This document shows positions 34,069 through 43,234 of a stretch of 64,000 nt of DNA, piece by piece. The DNA lies in contig NZ_JAGMUJ010000084.1 of the NCBI RefSeq assembly GCF_019049255.1, forward strand, positions 210,397 to 274,396, read 5' to 3'. The position numbers and the translations under genes are program-made. The notes beneath the pieces were generated by a model. That model ran no database searches, was not told where the DNA came from, and was given only the letters and a program-made list of their open reading frames with translations. Each line of letters opens with the position of its first letter. Positions within the stretch are counted from its first letter, which is position 1. Origin of the DNA: Streptomyces sp. AC558_RSS880. Lineage in GTDB: Bacteria; Actinomycetota; Actinomycetes; Streptomycetales; Streptomycetaceae.

Positions 34069-34695
34069 ATGAGTACCGACGAAGCGGTCAGGTTCTGGGA
34101 CGACGTCTACGCGGCCCGCCCGGCGGCCACCGATCCGCGGCCGAACGCACGCCTCACCGAGACCCTCGCGGATCTGCCGCCCGGCGACGTGCTGGACCTC
34201 GGATGCGGTGCCGGTGGCGACGCGCTGTGGCTGGCCCGCCGGGGGTGGCGCGTCACCGCCGTCGACGTCTCGTCCGTGGCGGTCGAGCGCCTCACCTCAC
34301 TCGCCGTCTCGCACGGCCTGGCCGACCGGATCACCGCCCGGCGGCACGACCTGCGGGAGTCGTTCCCGGAGGGCGAGTTCGACGTCGTCTGCGCCCACTA
34401 TCTGCACACCCCCCTCGACCTGGACCGGGCGGCCGTGCTGCGGAGGGCCGCGCACGCCCTGCGGCCGGGCGGGCGACTGCTGGTCGTCGACCACGGATCG
34501 ACCGCCCCGTGGTCGTGGAACCAGGACCCCGACGTCCGGTACCCGGCCCCGCGGGAGGTCGCCGCGGACATCGGTCTGGACCCGGCGGCCTGGACGGTCG
34601 AGCGGGCCGACTCGCCCCGCCGGGTCGCGACCGGACCGGACGGGCGGACCGCCGAGGTCACCGACCACGTCCTGATCGTCCGCCGCACGGCCTGA
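34069..34695 (+). CDS. Class I SAM-dependent methyltransferase
   Basis: A 208-residue protein. Motif I is VLDLGCGAGGDALWLARRGW, motif II ends VTAVDVSSVAVERL, and the post-motif region has EFDVVCAHYLHTPLD and LRPGGRLLVVDHGS, all typical of the Rossmann-fold methyltransferase class and close to the TehB/thiopurine-type group of small methyltransferases. The substrate is not evident. AGGAGAAGGAG lies 7-17 bases upstream of the ATG. The DinB-like gene follows after 29 bases, so the two are probably co-transcribed. Confidence 0.87.
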   Translation: MSTDEAVRFWDDVYAARPAATDPRPNARLTETLADLPPGDVLDLGCGAGGDALWLARRGWRVTAVDVSSVAVERLTSLAVSHGLADRITARRHDLRESFPEGEFDVVCAHYLHTPLDLDRAAVLRRAAHALRPGGRLLVVDHGSTAPWSWNQDPDVRYPAPREVAADIGLDPAAWTVERADSPRRVATGPDGRTAEVTDHVLIVRRTA

Positions 34696-34724
34696 CCCGG
34701 CCCCGCTCCGCACGAGGAGGCACC

Positions 34725-35213
34725 ATGCGTCACGGGAGCCGGGGCGACACCCCGCCGCCCCGCACCGGAAGCAGCGAGACCGAGGTGCTGCGCGGCTTCC
34801 TCGACTATCTGCGGAACTCCGTCGCCGCGAAGGTCGAGGACGCCCCCGAACCGCAGGTCCGGACTGCCTCGGTGCCCTCGGGCACGAACCTGCTCGGGCT
34901 GCTCGGCCACCTCACCTCCGTCGAGCGGGCCACGTTCCTCGGGGAGCGGGTCGGCGACTGGCAGGCCACCTTCCACGCAGCGCCCACGGACAGCGTGGCC
35001 GATGTCGTCACCCGCTACCGGGAGGCGGTGGCCCGGGCGAACGACGTGCTCGACGCGTGCGCCGACCTCGGCGCACCGGTCCCCCGTCCCCGGTCGAACG
35101 GCCCCGCTCCGAGCGTCCGCTGGGCGCTCACCCACATGATCGAGGAGACCGGCCGCCACGCCGGCCACGCGGACATCCTCCGTGAACTGATCGACGGGGC
35201 GACCGGACGCTGA
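34725..35213 (+). CDS. DinB/DUF664-like protein (possible thiol-dependent enzyme)
   Basis: A 162-residue four-helix protein of the DinB superfamily. The metal-binding histidines are in LLGLLGHLTSVERATFLGER and THMIEETGRHAGHADILREL, the latter matching the H-x3-H arrangement of DUF664 and mycothiol-dependent maleylpyruvate isomerase relatives. GAGGAGG ends four bases before the ATG at 34725, which fixes the start. It follows the methyltransferase closely. Mycothiol or bacillithiol transferase roles are known in this superfamily, but the substrate here is open. Confidence 0.88.
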   Translation: MRHGSRGDTPPPRTGSSETEVLRGFLDYLRNSVAAKVEDAPEPQVRTASVPSGTNLLGLLGHLTSVERATFLGERVGDWQATFHAAPTDSVADVVTRYREAVARANDVLDACADLGAPVPRPRSNGPAPSVRWALTHMIEETGRHAGHADILRELIDGATGR

Positions 35214-35301
35214 CCCGCCCCGGGTGCCGTGCCGCCGAGGGGCGCCCCTCGGCGGGCCGCCGCACCGGCACGGTACGGGCCGCGTTCCGTACCCTGGCGG
35301 C

Positions 35302-36201
35302 ATGCGGATGCGCCCCACTCTGAGCTGGACCCCCGAAGAAGACCTGCCGCCGGGCTCCACGGACCCGGGGCCGGTCGCCGACGCGCTGGGCACCGGCGGT
35401 GTGGTGGTGCTCAGCGGGGCGGGCATCTCCACCGAGTCGGGCATCCCCGACTACCGGGGCGAGGGCGGGAGCCTGAGCCGCCACACGCCGATGACCTACC
35501 AGGACTTCACCGGCAGCGAGCGGGCACGGCGCCGGTACTGGGCACGCAGCCACCTCGGCTGGCGCACCTTCCGCCGCGCCCTGCCCAACGCCGGGCACCG
35601 GGCCGTGGCCGCGTTCGGGCGGCACGGCCTGCTCTCGGGTGTGATCACGCAGAACGTCGACGGCCTGCACCAGGCCGCCGGCAGCGAGGGCGTCGTGGAA
35701 CTCCACGGCGGCCTGGACCGGGTCGTCTGCCTCTCCTGCGGCGCCCTCAGCCCGCGCCGGGAACTCGCCCGGCGGCTGGAGGAGGCCAACCCGGGCTTCG
35801 CGCCGGTGGCCGCGGGAATCAACCCCGACGGTGACGCCGACCTCACCGACGAACAGGTCGGGGACTTCCACGTGGTGCCCTGCGCGGTCTGCGGCGGCGT
35901 CCTCAAGCCGGACGTGGTGTTCTTCGGCGAGAACGTGCCGCCGCAGCGGGTCGAGCACTGTCGCGCGCTGGTCCGTGAGGCGGCCTCGCTGCTCGTCCTG
36001 GGATCGTCGCTGACGGTGATGTCCGGGCTGCGGTTCGTCCGCCAGGCCGCCCGGGCCGGTACACCGGTACTGATCGTCAACCGGGACCCGACCCGGGGCG
36101 ACCGGCACGCCGTCACCCGGGTCGCGCTCCCCCTGGGAACGGCCCTCACCACCGTGGCCGACCGGCTGGGCATCCCGGTGGACGGGCGGACGGCGGCCTG
36201 A
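35302..36201 (+). CDS. Sir2 family NAD-dependent protein deacylase
   Basis: A 299-residue sirtuin. The NAD-binding motif VVVLSGAGISTESGIPDYRG covers residues 35-53, TQNVDGLH is at 116-123, the catalytic His is His135 in VELHGGLDR, and the zinc is held by CLSC (Cys143, Cys146) and the later CAVCGG. The phosphate-binding part LLVLGSSLTVMSGLRFV and the adenine-site IVNRDPTRGD follow. It removes acyl groups from lysine using NAD. The sequence between the two cysteine pairs, with a segment starting PDGDADLTDEQ, resembles the class II (SIRT4-like) bacterial enzymes. The ATG at 35302 begins a short N-terminal tail. Convergent with the TPR gene. Confidence 0.92.
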   Translation: MRMRPTLSWTPEEDLPPGSTDPGPVADALGTGGVVVLSGAGISTESGIPDYRGEGGSLSRHTPMTYQDFTGSERARRRYWARSHLGWRTFRRALPNAGHRAVAAFGRHGLLSGVITQNVDGLHQAAGSEGVVELHGGLDRVVCLSCGALSPRRELARRLEEANPGFAPVAAGINPDGDADLTDEQVGDFHVVPCAVCGGVLKPDVVFFGENVPPQRVEHCRALVREAASLLVLGSSLTVMSGLRFVRQAARAGTPVLIVNRDPTRGDRHAVTRVALPLGTALTTVADRLGIPVDGRTAA

Positions 36202-36243
36202 ACGGCTGCCTCCGTCCACGGCCCCCGGGCCCCGCCCGCCGTG

Positions 36244-39195
36244 TCACTCCTCGTCGCGCAGCCGGGCCGCCAGGGAGGCCAGCGGCTCGGCCGCCTCGGT
36301 GTGGCCCAGTGCGGTGAGACGGGAGACCGCGGCGTCGAGACGGGTGAGGGCCGGGGCGGAACGTTCCAGGTAGATGCCCTCCATGGCACCCGCGAGGCGG
36401 ACGCACTCGGCCCACTCGCCGGCGTGCTCCTGGTCCTGCCCCGGCTCGCCGAGCAGGGTGAGGGCCTTCTCCAGGGCGGTCAGGGCGTCCTCGTGCTCAC
36501 CGGCGTACGCGTTGACGCGCCCGTGTTCGTAGGCCAGGGCGGCGTCCAGGGGGCGGCCGTGGGCCTCGTACCCGGCGGCGCGGGCCTCGTCGGCGATCCG
36601 GCCGGCGTCGGCGAGGAAGGCGCGGGCGCCGGCCAGGCCGTCCGGGCCCTCCTGCTGGGCCTGGAGGCGGGCGAGTTCGCGCAGACAGTTGCTGAGCTGC
36701 TCGTGGCGCGGATCCTTGGCGTGGGCGGCGAGTGCCTGGTCCGCGGCCTCGCGGGCGCGGCCGAACTCGCCGGACTCGCCGAGGAGTACGGCGGTCTCGG
36801 CGGCGATCATGGCGTGGCTGCCCGGATCGTCGTCCCAGCCGGCCGACTCGGCCGCGAGGGCGACGAACTCCGCCGTGGCGGCCTTGAGGTCGTCCCCCGC
36901 GTGCAGCGCGCGGGCGCGGGTCAGACGCAGTTGGGCGACGAGCCGGTCGTCCAGCTCCCCGGCGGTGACGGCCGGTTCGGCGAGCACGGAGTCGAGCAGC
37001 GCGATGCAGTCCTCGACGCGGCCGAGGTCGAGGCTGAGCTGGGCGGCGTTGCTGTAGGTGCAGTACGCGTCGAACCGGCTGCCGTGGCGGAGGTCCAGCT
37101 CCGCGGAGCGGGTCAGGTGCCGCAGCGCCTCGTCGGGGCGGCCCAGGTGCAGGCAGGCCCCGGCCAGATCACTGTGGAGGCGGGAGGTGTCGACCGTGTC
37201 GGCCGGCCAGTCGGCGGCCAGCCGCAGGCCCTCGGTCAGGTCCGTGTACGCGGCCTGCGCGTTCCGCAGGCCGAGCTGGAGCCGGCCGCGCAGGGCGAGG
37301 GCGCGGGGCAGGTGCCAGGCCGGGCCGTGCGCCTTGAGCCGGTCGAGGGCACCGTCGGTGCCGGTGAGCGCGGCGGGCAGGTCACCGGTCATGGCGTGCG
37401 TGGTGGCCCGCAGCAGCAGGGCCCCGGCGATCTGCGCGTCGATGTCGTGCCGGGTGGCGAAGGTGTGCAGCAGGTCCACCTCGGCGAGGAGCGGCGCGAT
37501 GTGCTCCTCGCTTCCCGACGTCTGCAGGCGCATGCCGAGCACGGTGGCCCGCAGCCGCAGCAGGCGCGCCTCCTGGTGCGGGGTGAGGCCGGGCGTCTCC
37601 TCGTGCAGGCGGACCATGGACGCGTGGGCGGCGGTCAGTGCGGCGATCCGCGCCTCGGTTCCGCCGGCGTCCTCCGCGGGGGGTTCCGCGGGAGTCTCCG
37701 CGGCGGCGAGCAGGGCGCAGGCGCGGGCGACTGCCGCACAACCCGGCTGTCCGGCGTCGTCGTACAGGCCGGCGGCCTCCTCGTGGAGGGCGGCGGCGTC
37801 GGCGAACTCGTCCTTCTCGCGGGCCCGGCCCGCCTCGTCGTCCAGCAGGTCCGCGTGCAGGTGGACGAGCGACCCCACGGCCGGGTCGTCCGGGTGGGTG
37901 TAGCCGCGGGCGGCGACGAGCGTGCGCAGCCGTGCCCAGCAGGCCCGCGCGTCCGGGTGCCCCTGTTCGTCCAGTTCCCGTGCCCGCAGGATGAGTTCGG
38001 GCAGCGACTCGGGGACGGCGGGGGCCGTACGCGTGGTGGGCGCGGCGGCCGGGGCCGCCGGGGCCGCGTCGTCGAGGGTGCGGGTACGCAGGGTCAGTTC
38101 CAGCGCGTCCAGGAGGGGGGCGCGTTCGAGGCGGGCTCCGCGGCGGTCGGTGTGGGCGGTGGTGCCGTTGCGGGCGTCGAAGCGGGCGGCGAGGTCGTCG
38201 GCGCGCTCGCGGACCTCGGCGCGCAGGCCGGTCACCGTCCAGGTGCGGCCCGCGAACCCCGCGGTGGGCAGTTCGCCGTGGCCGAGGTGCTCGACGCGCT
38301 GGAGGAGGACCTCCACTCCGGTGAGGAAGTCGAACAGCTCCCGCGGCGAGTCCACCTCGTCGAACAGGTTCCGGTTCTCGGCGAGGAGTTCCAGGCCGCG
38401 TGCCTCGTTGCCGGTCAGCGCGCAGAACTCCAGGTGCCGCCCGACCTCCCCGGACATCGAGGGGTTGCGGCGGCAGCCGCGGTAGCCGGCGAGGTGCAGT
38501 TCGCGGGCCTGGTCGGTGCGGCCGGCCCGCAGCAGGGGGAGCAGCGCGTACGAGAAGGAGCGGGCCGGCTCCTCCTGGCAGGATTCCTTCCCGGCCAGGA
38601 CGGGCTCCCAGGCGCGCAGCGCCCGTTCGTCGTCGCCCGCCGCCAGGTGGTACAGGGCGCGCTCGCAGATCTCGCAGGCCTCGCAGTCGCTGAGCCGGGT
38701 GCGGGTGCGGCCGGCCCACAGCTCGTAGGCGAGGGTGGTGTCCTCGCCGGTGTGGGCGGCGAGCTGGTACGCCTGTCCGTAGTAGGGCTGGAGGCCGAGG
38801 CCGGCCTTCTCGTACCGGTCGCGCATCTCCGTCAGCCACTGGCGCAGGCTGGCCAGCGGGATCTCGGGCAGCGCGCGCAGGGCGTTCGCCACCCACTTGA
38901 ACCGCCAGAACAGCGTGTGGCGCAGGCGGTCGTCGAAGACGTCGGGCTGCTCGTCGAAGAGGGTGAGCAGACGGGCGAAGACGACGGGCGACTTCCGGGG
39001 TTCGGAACCGTAGGTGTACGCCTCCTGGAGTTCGAGGAGCGCGCGGACGAGCGGGACGGGCTCCGCGAACTGCTCGGCGACGTCGACGAGTTCCTCGGCG
39101 GTGACGGTGCGGGGGCGGCCGTAGGGGCGCCGGCGGTTCTCCTGGAGCGCCTGGTACAGCTCGTCGGTGCTCTGGGGGTGGGGTGCGGTGGGCAT
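36244..39195 (-). CDS. Large TPR-like helical-repeat protein coupled to HSP90
   Basis: A 983-residue soluble protein, almost entirely helical. TPR-type repeats are clear in the second half (for example LALRGRLQLGLRNAQAAYTD, LHSDLAGACLHLGRPDEALR and ALAYEHGRVNAYAGEHEDAL). The first 350 residues contain a cysteine-bearing helical segment LSDCEACEICERALYHLAAG. There is no signal, enzyme motif or membrane segment. Its ATG lies two bases after the HSP90 stop (TGACGATG), indicating coupled translation. TPR proteins are the classical co-chaperones of eukaryotic HSP90, so a partner or client-adaptor role is plausible but inferred. Convergent with the Sir2 gene. Confidence 0.85.
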   Translation of the reverse strand: MPTAPHPQSTDELYQALQENRRRPYGRPRTVTAEELVDVAEQFAEPVPLVRALLELQEAYTYGSEPRKSPVVFARLLTLFDEQPDVFDDRLRHTLFWRFKWVANALRALPEIPLASLRQWLTEMRDRYEKAGLGLQPYYGQAYQLAAHTGEDTTLAYELWAGRTRTRLSDCEACEICERALYHLAAGDDERALRAWEPVLAGKESCQEEPARSFSYALLPLLRAGRTDQARELHLAGYRGCRRNPSMSGEVGRHLEFCALTGNEARGLELLAENRNLFDEVDSPRELFDFLTGVEVLLQRVEHLGHGELPTAGFAGRTWTVTGLRAEVRERADDLAARFDARNGTTAHTDRRGARLERAPLLDALELTLRTRTLDDAAPAAPAAAPTTRTAPAVPESLPELILRARELDEQGHPDARACWARLRTLVAARGYTHPDDPAVGSLVHLHADLLDDEAGRAREKDEFADAAALHEEAAGLYDDAGQPGCAAVARACALLAAAETPAEPPAEDAGGTEARIAALTAAHASMVRLHEETPGLTPHQEARLLRLRATVLGMRLQTSGSEEHIAPLLAEVDLLHTFATRHDIDAQIAGALLLRATTHAMTGDLPAALTGTDGALDRLKAHGPAWHLPRALALRGRLQLGLRNAQAAYTDLTEGLRLAADWPADTVDTSRLHSDLAGACLHLGRPDEALRHLTRSAELDLRHGSRFDAYCTYSNAAQLSLDLGRVEDCIALLDSVLAEPAVTAGELDDRLVAQLRLTRARALHAGDDLKAATAEFVALAAESAGWDDDPGSHAMIAAETAVLLGESGEFGRAREAADQALAAHAKDPRHEQLSNCLRELARLQAQQEGPDGLAGARAFLADAGRIADEARAAGYEAHGRPLDAALAYEHGRVNAYAGEHEDALTALEKALTLLGEPGQDQEHAGEWAECVRLAGAMEGIYLERSAPALTRLDAAVSRLTALGHTEAAEPLASLAARLRDEE

Positions 39196-39197
39196 CG

Positions 39198-41033
39198 TCA
39201 GCTGTCCTTGCGGAGGGCGTGGGCGAGGAGGTCGAGGAAGGAGCGGTTGATGAGGCTCGACTCGGCGGGTCTGAGCGGTCGCCGGGACAGCAGCGCGGCC
39301 TGCCCGTAGAGGGCTTCGGCGCTGGTGCGGGCCAGCTCGGGTTCGTCGATGGCGACGGCGGTGCGCACCAGCGGGTTGAGCTGGTTGAGGATCAGCTGGG
39401 CCCGCGGTGCCTCCTGGCGCAGGGCGCCGAGGATGTCGCCCCACAGGCCGCCCTCCTGCTCGCGGGCGAGCTGGGAGCGGGTGCGTTCGTGCCGGGCCTC
39501 GCGGCTGTCGACGAGGAGGGCGGGGGCGGAGGCGGGCTGGAAGGTGCGCAGCGCGACGTCGCAGTCGAAGACGGCGAGGGCGTCGCGGGCCTGGGCGAGG
39601 TAGGCCGCGGCGGCGAGTTCCGTCTCCCGGTCGACGGGGTCGAGGTGGGCCGTGAGGGTCGCCGGGTCGAGGTCGGCGACGGTGACCTCGGACCTGATCT
39701 CGGGCAGCCGGTGGACCAGTTCGCGGTCGTAGGTGTAGCCGCCGTTGACGACGCCGAGCCCGGCGGCCGAGGCGATCGCCGCGACCTGCCGGAACTCCTC
39801 CACGCTCGAGGTCACGAGCACGGTGCGGTGGGTGCGCGCGAACTCGTCGAGGGTGGTGTGCCCGTCGGTGGTTTCGAACGGCAGCCAGGGCAGCAGCATC
39901 CGCAGGATCTCGTCGTCGTGCACCGCGAGCGACTTCACGGCCAGGTGGTGGGCCTGGAGGAAGCGGTTGAGCAGGTCCGGGTCGCTGGCGGCGGCCCGGG
40001 CGATCCACGCGCGCAGCCGCTCGGCGAGGGCGTCGCGGACGGCGGCGAGGGTGTCGTCCTCGTACAGGGACTCGCGGGACGCGGTCGGGCGCAGGCTCTC
40101 GGCGTCGACGACGCAGCGGACGAAGAACGCCCACTCGGGCAGGATCTCCTCGGCCTGCTCGGACAGGAGCATGCCCTTGACGTGCACGCGGTGGCCGTGG
40201 CTGCGGCCGGCCGGCACCGTCTCGGGCAGCACGCACGCGATGCCCTTGAGGCCCACGGCCGGCAGGTCCAGCTCGATGGTGTCCAGCGGCCGGAACCCGA
40301 AGACCTCCTCGCCGTACGCGGCCAGCGCGCGGGAGCGGGCTCCGGGGGTGGGGTACGTACGGGCCCAGGGCGCGGCCTCCGGGTTGACCGGCGCGCCCGG
40401 ACCGCCGGTGCCGTCGTCGAAGGTCACCGGGTGGCGCAGCAGCGAGCCGAAGTGCCGGGCCAGCGCGTGCACCTGGGCCGGGCGGGTCCACTCGCCCGCG
40501 TCGGCGCGGGGCGTCAGGGTGACGGTGGTGCCGGGCCGGGGGCGGGCGGAGGCGGGCAGGACGTGGACGGTGTAACTGCCGTCGCCGCGTCCCCGCCACT
40601 CCACGGCGGGCGCGTCGGGGGTGCGGGCGGAGCGGCTCAGGACGTGGATCTCGTCCGCGACCAGGAAGCAGGAGAGCAGTCCGATGCCGAACTGGCCGAT
40701 GAAGTCGCCGCGTTGCTCGGCGATCTTCTCGGCGCGCTTGCTGCTGCGGCCGATCGTGGCGAGGAAGGTGTGCACGTCGGCCTCGGTGAGGCCGACGCCG
40801 TCGTCCTCGACGCGCACCACCGCGCCGTCGGCGTACAGACGGATGCCGAAGGCGTCGGCGGGGGCGGCCGGTTCGAGGGCGTGCCGGGCGGTCAGCGCGT
40901 CCACCGCGTTCTGCAGGAGTTCGCGCAGGTAGACGCGAGGGCTGGAGTAGAGGTGGTGGGAGAGGAGGTCGACGAGGCCGCGCAGGTCCACCTGGAAGGT
41001 GCGGTCGGCGGCGGTGTTCTCGGGCAGGGTCAT
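39198..41033 (-). CDS. HSP90 family molecular chaperone (HtpG-like)
   Basis: A 611-residue cytoplasmic ATPase. The GHKL nucleotide site is visible: YLRELLQNAVDAL (Glu38, Asn42), VRVEDDGVGLTEADV (Asp78) and FIGQFGIGLLSCFLVADEI as the lid and glycine loop. The middle domain has HRVHVKGMLLSEQAEEILPE and FFVRCVVDAESLRPTASRES, a recognisable HtpG segment. The C-terminal dimerisation part is diverged. It lies between a helical-repeat gene and a large TPR gene with tight spacing, unlike ordinary stand-alone htpG, so this looks like a dedicated chaperone complex rather than the housekeeping copy. Confidence 0.9.
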   Translation of the reverse strand: MTLPENTAADRTFQVDLRGLVDLLSHHLYSSPRVYLRELLQNAVDALTARHALEPAAPADAFGIRLYADGAVVRVEDDGVGLTEADVHTFLATIGRSSKRAEKIAEQRGDFIGQFGIGLLSCFLVADEIHVLSRSARTPDAPAVEWRGRGDGSYTVHVLPASARPRPGTTVTLTPRADAGEWTRPAQVHALARHFGSLLRHPVTFDDGTGGPGAPVNPEAAPWARTYPTPGARSRALAAYGEEVFGFRPLDTIELDLPAVGLKGIACVLPETVPAGRSHGHRVHVKGMLLSEQAEEILPEWAFFVRCVVDAESLRPTASRESLYEDDTLAAVRDALAERLRAWIARAAASDPDLLNRFLQAHHLAVKSLAVHDDEILRMLLPWLPFETTDGHTTLDEFARTHRTVLVTSSVEEFRQVAAIASAAGLGVVNGGYTYDRELVHRLPEIRSEVTVADLDPATLTAHLDPVDRETELAAAAYLAQARDALAVFDCDVALRTFQPASAPALLVDSREARHERTRSQLAREQEGGLWGDILGALRQEAPRAQLILNQLNPLVRTAVAIDEPELARTSAEALYGQAALLSRRPLRPAESSLINRSFLDLLAHALRKDS

Positions 41034-41091
41034 CGGCGGTCCGGGTGGGTGAAGGGGTGGGGCGGCGACGGGAGACGGAGAACCGGAAGGC

Positions 41092-42075
41092 TCAGAAGGC
41101 CTTGCGGAAGCGCGCGTACGCCTTCTGCGGGTCCGCCATGAACGTCCACGGCCACTCGGTGAACGCGCCGTCCAGCTCGCGGAAGACGTTCGAGGCCTTG
41201 CTGCTGCCGGCCAGTGAGAGGGCCATGGCGAACATGTTGTAGTCGCCCTGCCAGCCCAGGCCGCGCTCGTACGCGTGGTGCAGGATGCTGCGCTCCGCCG
41301 CCTCCCTCAGCTCGGTTCGGATCCTGGGTTGCTGCAGGCAGTCGCTGTCGTCCGACTCCACCCATTCCTCGACGTACGCCATGGCGACGACGCAGCCGAG
41401 CCGGTGGCCGTCGGGCGCGGCGGCGAAGGCCTTGCGGGCGAACTCCAGGGCCTGCCCCGGCTCACCGCCCCAGCGGGGCTGCAACTGCGACAGCCACTCG
41501 GTGTGGATGTCCAGGTCCAGCGGGTCGCGGCGCAGGCCGGCGTCGAACCGGGTCTCGTTGACGGCGGCGCCCAGCGACATGCCGCGCCCGGAGGTGAGGA
41601 GCCGGCGCCACGGCGTGACCCATTCCGGCCGCAGCTCGGCGGCCTCCAGCAGGTGCTCCTCGGCGATGTGGAGCCGCTCGTGGAAGACCCTCCACTGCTC
41701 CTGCGTGACGTGCACGGCACGCGCGGCGGTGCGCGCCTCCCAGCCCCAGCTGATGTGGCGCGCCCCGGATATCAGCAGGGCCGTCGCCCGGTGTTCCTCG
41801 TCCTCCTCGACGGCCCGGCCGATCCAGTCCTGCACACCGTCCAGTTCGGCCAGTTCGCCGAGGACCCGGTGGTCGCGGCCGAGGTCGAAGGGGGCCAGCG
41901 CCTCCTTGACCGCCGCCCAGTCACCCGCGTCGGCCGCCTCCACCAGCGCGAGCACCCGTGTGTCCCCGAGCGCGCGCAGCGTGTACGTCCCGTCCCGCCG
42001 TCTGCGCGGGACGGGAAGGACGTGCGGATCCGCCGCCGGTCTCTCCGCGTCCCTGCCGAACAACTTGCCGAACAT
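41092..42075 (-). CDS. Helical-repeat protein upstream of HSP90, unknown function
   Basis: A 327-residue soluble protein without signal or membrane helix. After a basic N-terminus (MFGKLFGRDAERP, HVLPVPRRRRDGTYTLRALG) it consists of paired amphipathic helices: VLALVEAADAGDWAAVKEAL, HIAEEHLLEAAELRPEWVTP, ALEFARKAFAAAPDGHRLGC, GYNMFAMALSLAGSSKASNV-like segments near the end. These look like degenerate TPR units. It stops 58 bases before the HSP90 start on the same strand, so it probably heads the operon. I do not recognise the family by name. Confidence 0.78.
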   Translation of the reverse strand: MFGKLFGRDAERPAADPHVLPVPRRRRDGTYTLRALGDTRVLALVEAADAGDWAAVKEALAPFDLGRDHRVLGELAELDGVQDWIGRAVEEDEEHRATALLISGARHISWGWEARTAARAVHVTQEQWRVFHERLHIAEEHLLEAAELRPEWVTPWRRLLTSGRGMSLGAAVNETRFDAGLRRDPLDLDIHTEWLSQLQPRWGGEPGQALEFARKAFAAAPDGHRLGCVVAMAYVEEWVESDDSDCLQQPRIRTELREAAERSILHHAYERGLGWQGDYNMFAMALSLAGSSKASNVFRELDGAFTEWPWTFMADPQKAYARFRKAF

Positions 42076-42152
42076 CCCGCGCCCTCCCCTGGTCCCGCAT
42101 GATCATCCGGTGCAGCATAAGCGACCCCACCGACACCGCTTCCACAGGGTTT

Positions 42153-42329
42153 TCACCGGCGCTTCACGATCCGGCCGACGATGTCCGCGGCCCGCTCCGG
42201 GTGTTCCTCCCGCCGTGTGCCGAGGTGTTCCCGGGCGGCCCGGCCGACGCGGGCGCGTACGTCGGCGCCGCCCAGCAGGTCGAGTGTGGAGCCGGGGTGA
42301 CGGAGTCCGGGCGGGCCGCACGGACTCAC
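42153..42329 (-). CDS. Small helical protein, GTGA-coupled to the upstream gene
   Basis: A 58-residue frame whose GTG overlaps the preceding TGA by four bases (42326-42329). After a short Pro/Gly-rich start it reads STLDLLGGADVRARVGRAAR, then REHLGTRREEHPERAADIVG and RIVKRR, a strongly charged helical sequence with normal codon usage. It has no recognised domain. The coupling and residue content support translation; it would be the third gene of the ECF sigma unit. Confidence 0.5.
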   Translation of the reverse strand: MSPCGPPGLRHPGSTLDLLGGADVRARVGRAAREHLGTRREEHPERAADIVGRIVKRR

Positions 42330-42721
42330 CGCGGGCCGGGAGCGGGGGCGACCTCGCTCACCGGGGTTTCGGAGCCGTCGGTCGGGGCCAGCGGGGTGGG
42401 GCGGGCTTCGGCGGGCCCCGGTGACGCCGACGGAGCGGGCGTGACGGAAGGGCTGCTCACGGGAGGCGGGGCGAGAGGGACCGTCGGGGACACCGGACGG
42501 TCGGGGGCCGACGACTGCAGCGGCAGTACGACGAGGGCGGCGACGGCGCACGTCAGTCCGGCCCCGACGGCGGTGCGGACCAGCCGGCGCCGCGCCGCGC
42601 CGCGGCGGATCTCCTCGAATCGGCCGGGGGGCGGGCCGAGGTGGTCGGAGGCGGGCCGCAGGATGACGGCGAGGGGGTCGTCGGGTTCGAACTCCGGACC
42701 GTCGTCAGAGTGTGTGATCAA
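42326..42721 (-). CDS. Membrane-anchored Pro/Ser-rich protein, possible anti-sigma partner
   Basis: A 131-residue protein. Residues 1-45 are cytoplasmic (DDPLAVILRPASDHLGPPPG, then FEEIRRGAARRRLVR), one membrane helix follows (TAVGAGLTCAVAALVVLPLQ), and the outer part is Pro/Ser/Thr-rich. It overlaps the ECF sigma gene by 17 bases. A one-helix protein encoded right after an ECF sigma factor is often its anti-sigma factor, but the cytoplasmic part lacks a zinc-binding HxxxCxxC motif, so this role is only possible. Confidence 0.7.
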   Translation of the reverse strand: MITHSDDGPEFEPDDPLAVILRPASDHLGPPPGRFEEIRRGAARRRLVRTAVGAGLTCAVAALVVLPLQSSAPDRPVSPTVPLAPPPVSSPSVTPAPSASPGPAEARPTPLAPTDGSETPVSEVAPAPGPR

Positions 42722-43196
42722 GGCTTCTCCTCAGATGGGCGCGGAGCAGTTCGCGGGCCGCGTGGAGGTCGGCCTTGATGGTTCCTTCCTTGCGTCCGGT
42801 CACCGCGGACACCTCCCGGATCGGCATGTCAGCGTAGTAGTGCAGCAGGATCGGGACGCGCAGCCGTTCCGGCAGCGACTGCACGAGCAGACGTACGGAC
42901 GGGTCGGACTGTTCGGTGTGCGGGCGGACGGCGGTTTCGGTGGTGACGCGGTGCACGGCCTTGCGCTCGCGTTCGAGCGTGCGCCAGTGGTCCCGGACGA
43001 GGTTGGCCGCGGTGACGTAGAGGAAGCCCCGGGGCTCCGCCACCGACGTCCAGCGGGCCCACAGCCGGGTGAACGCCTCCGAGGCGATCTCGTGGGCCGT
43101 CCCGTCGTCGTCGACCAGTCGGCGGCACCAGCCGGCGAGGCGCGGGTAGAGGGCGGCGAAGAGCTCGGACGCTGCCTGCTCTCGGGACCGTTTCAA
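42705..43196 (-). CDS. ECF RNA polymerase sigma factor
   Basis: A 163-residue sigma-70 factor of the ECF class. Region 2 is ASELFAALYPRLAGWCRRLV with EIASEAFTRLWARW and RGFLYVTAANLVRDHWR; region 4 is LPERLRVPILLHYYADMPIR, EVSAVTGRKEGTIKADLHAA. I placed the start at TTG 43196 (GGAGAG upstream), because the frame's earlier GTG at 43262 lies inside the terminator hairpin of the preceding gene. The downstream gene overlaps its end and encodes a one-helix membrane protein. Target promoters are unknown. Confidence 0.83.
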   Translation of the reverse strand: MKRSREQAASELFAALYPRLAGWCRRLVDDDGTAHEIASEAFTRLWARWTSVAEPRGFLYVTAANLVRDHWRTLERERKAVHRVTTETAVRPHTEQSDPSVRLLVQSLPERLRVPILLHYYADMPIREVSAVTGRKEGTIKADLHAARELLRAHLRRSLDHTL

Positions 43197-43234
43197 CGCT
43201 CTCCATGGTCGTGGCGGTACTGGTGTCGTGGGGC

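Noticed and set aside
36241..39309. 1022-residue plus-strand frame opposite the TPR gene
   Set aside because: Shadow composition (Gly/Val/Gln) and no motifs; the minus strand has the structured protein.
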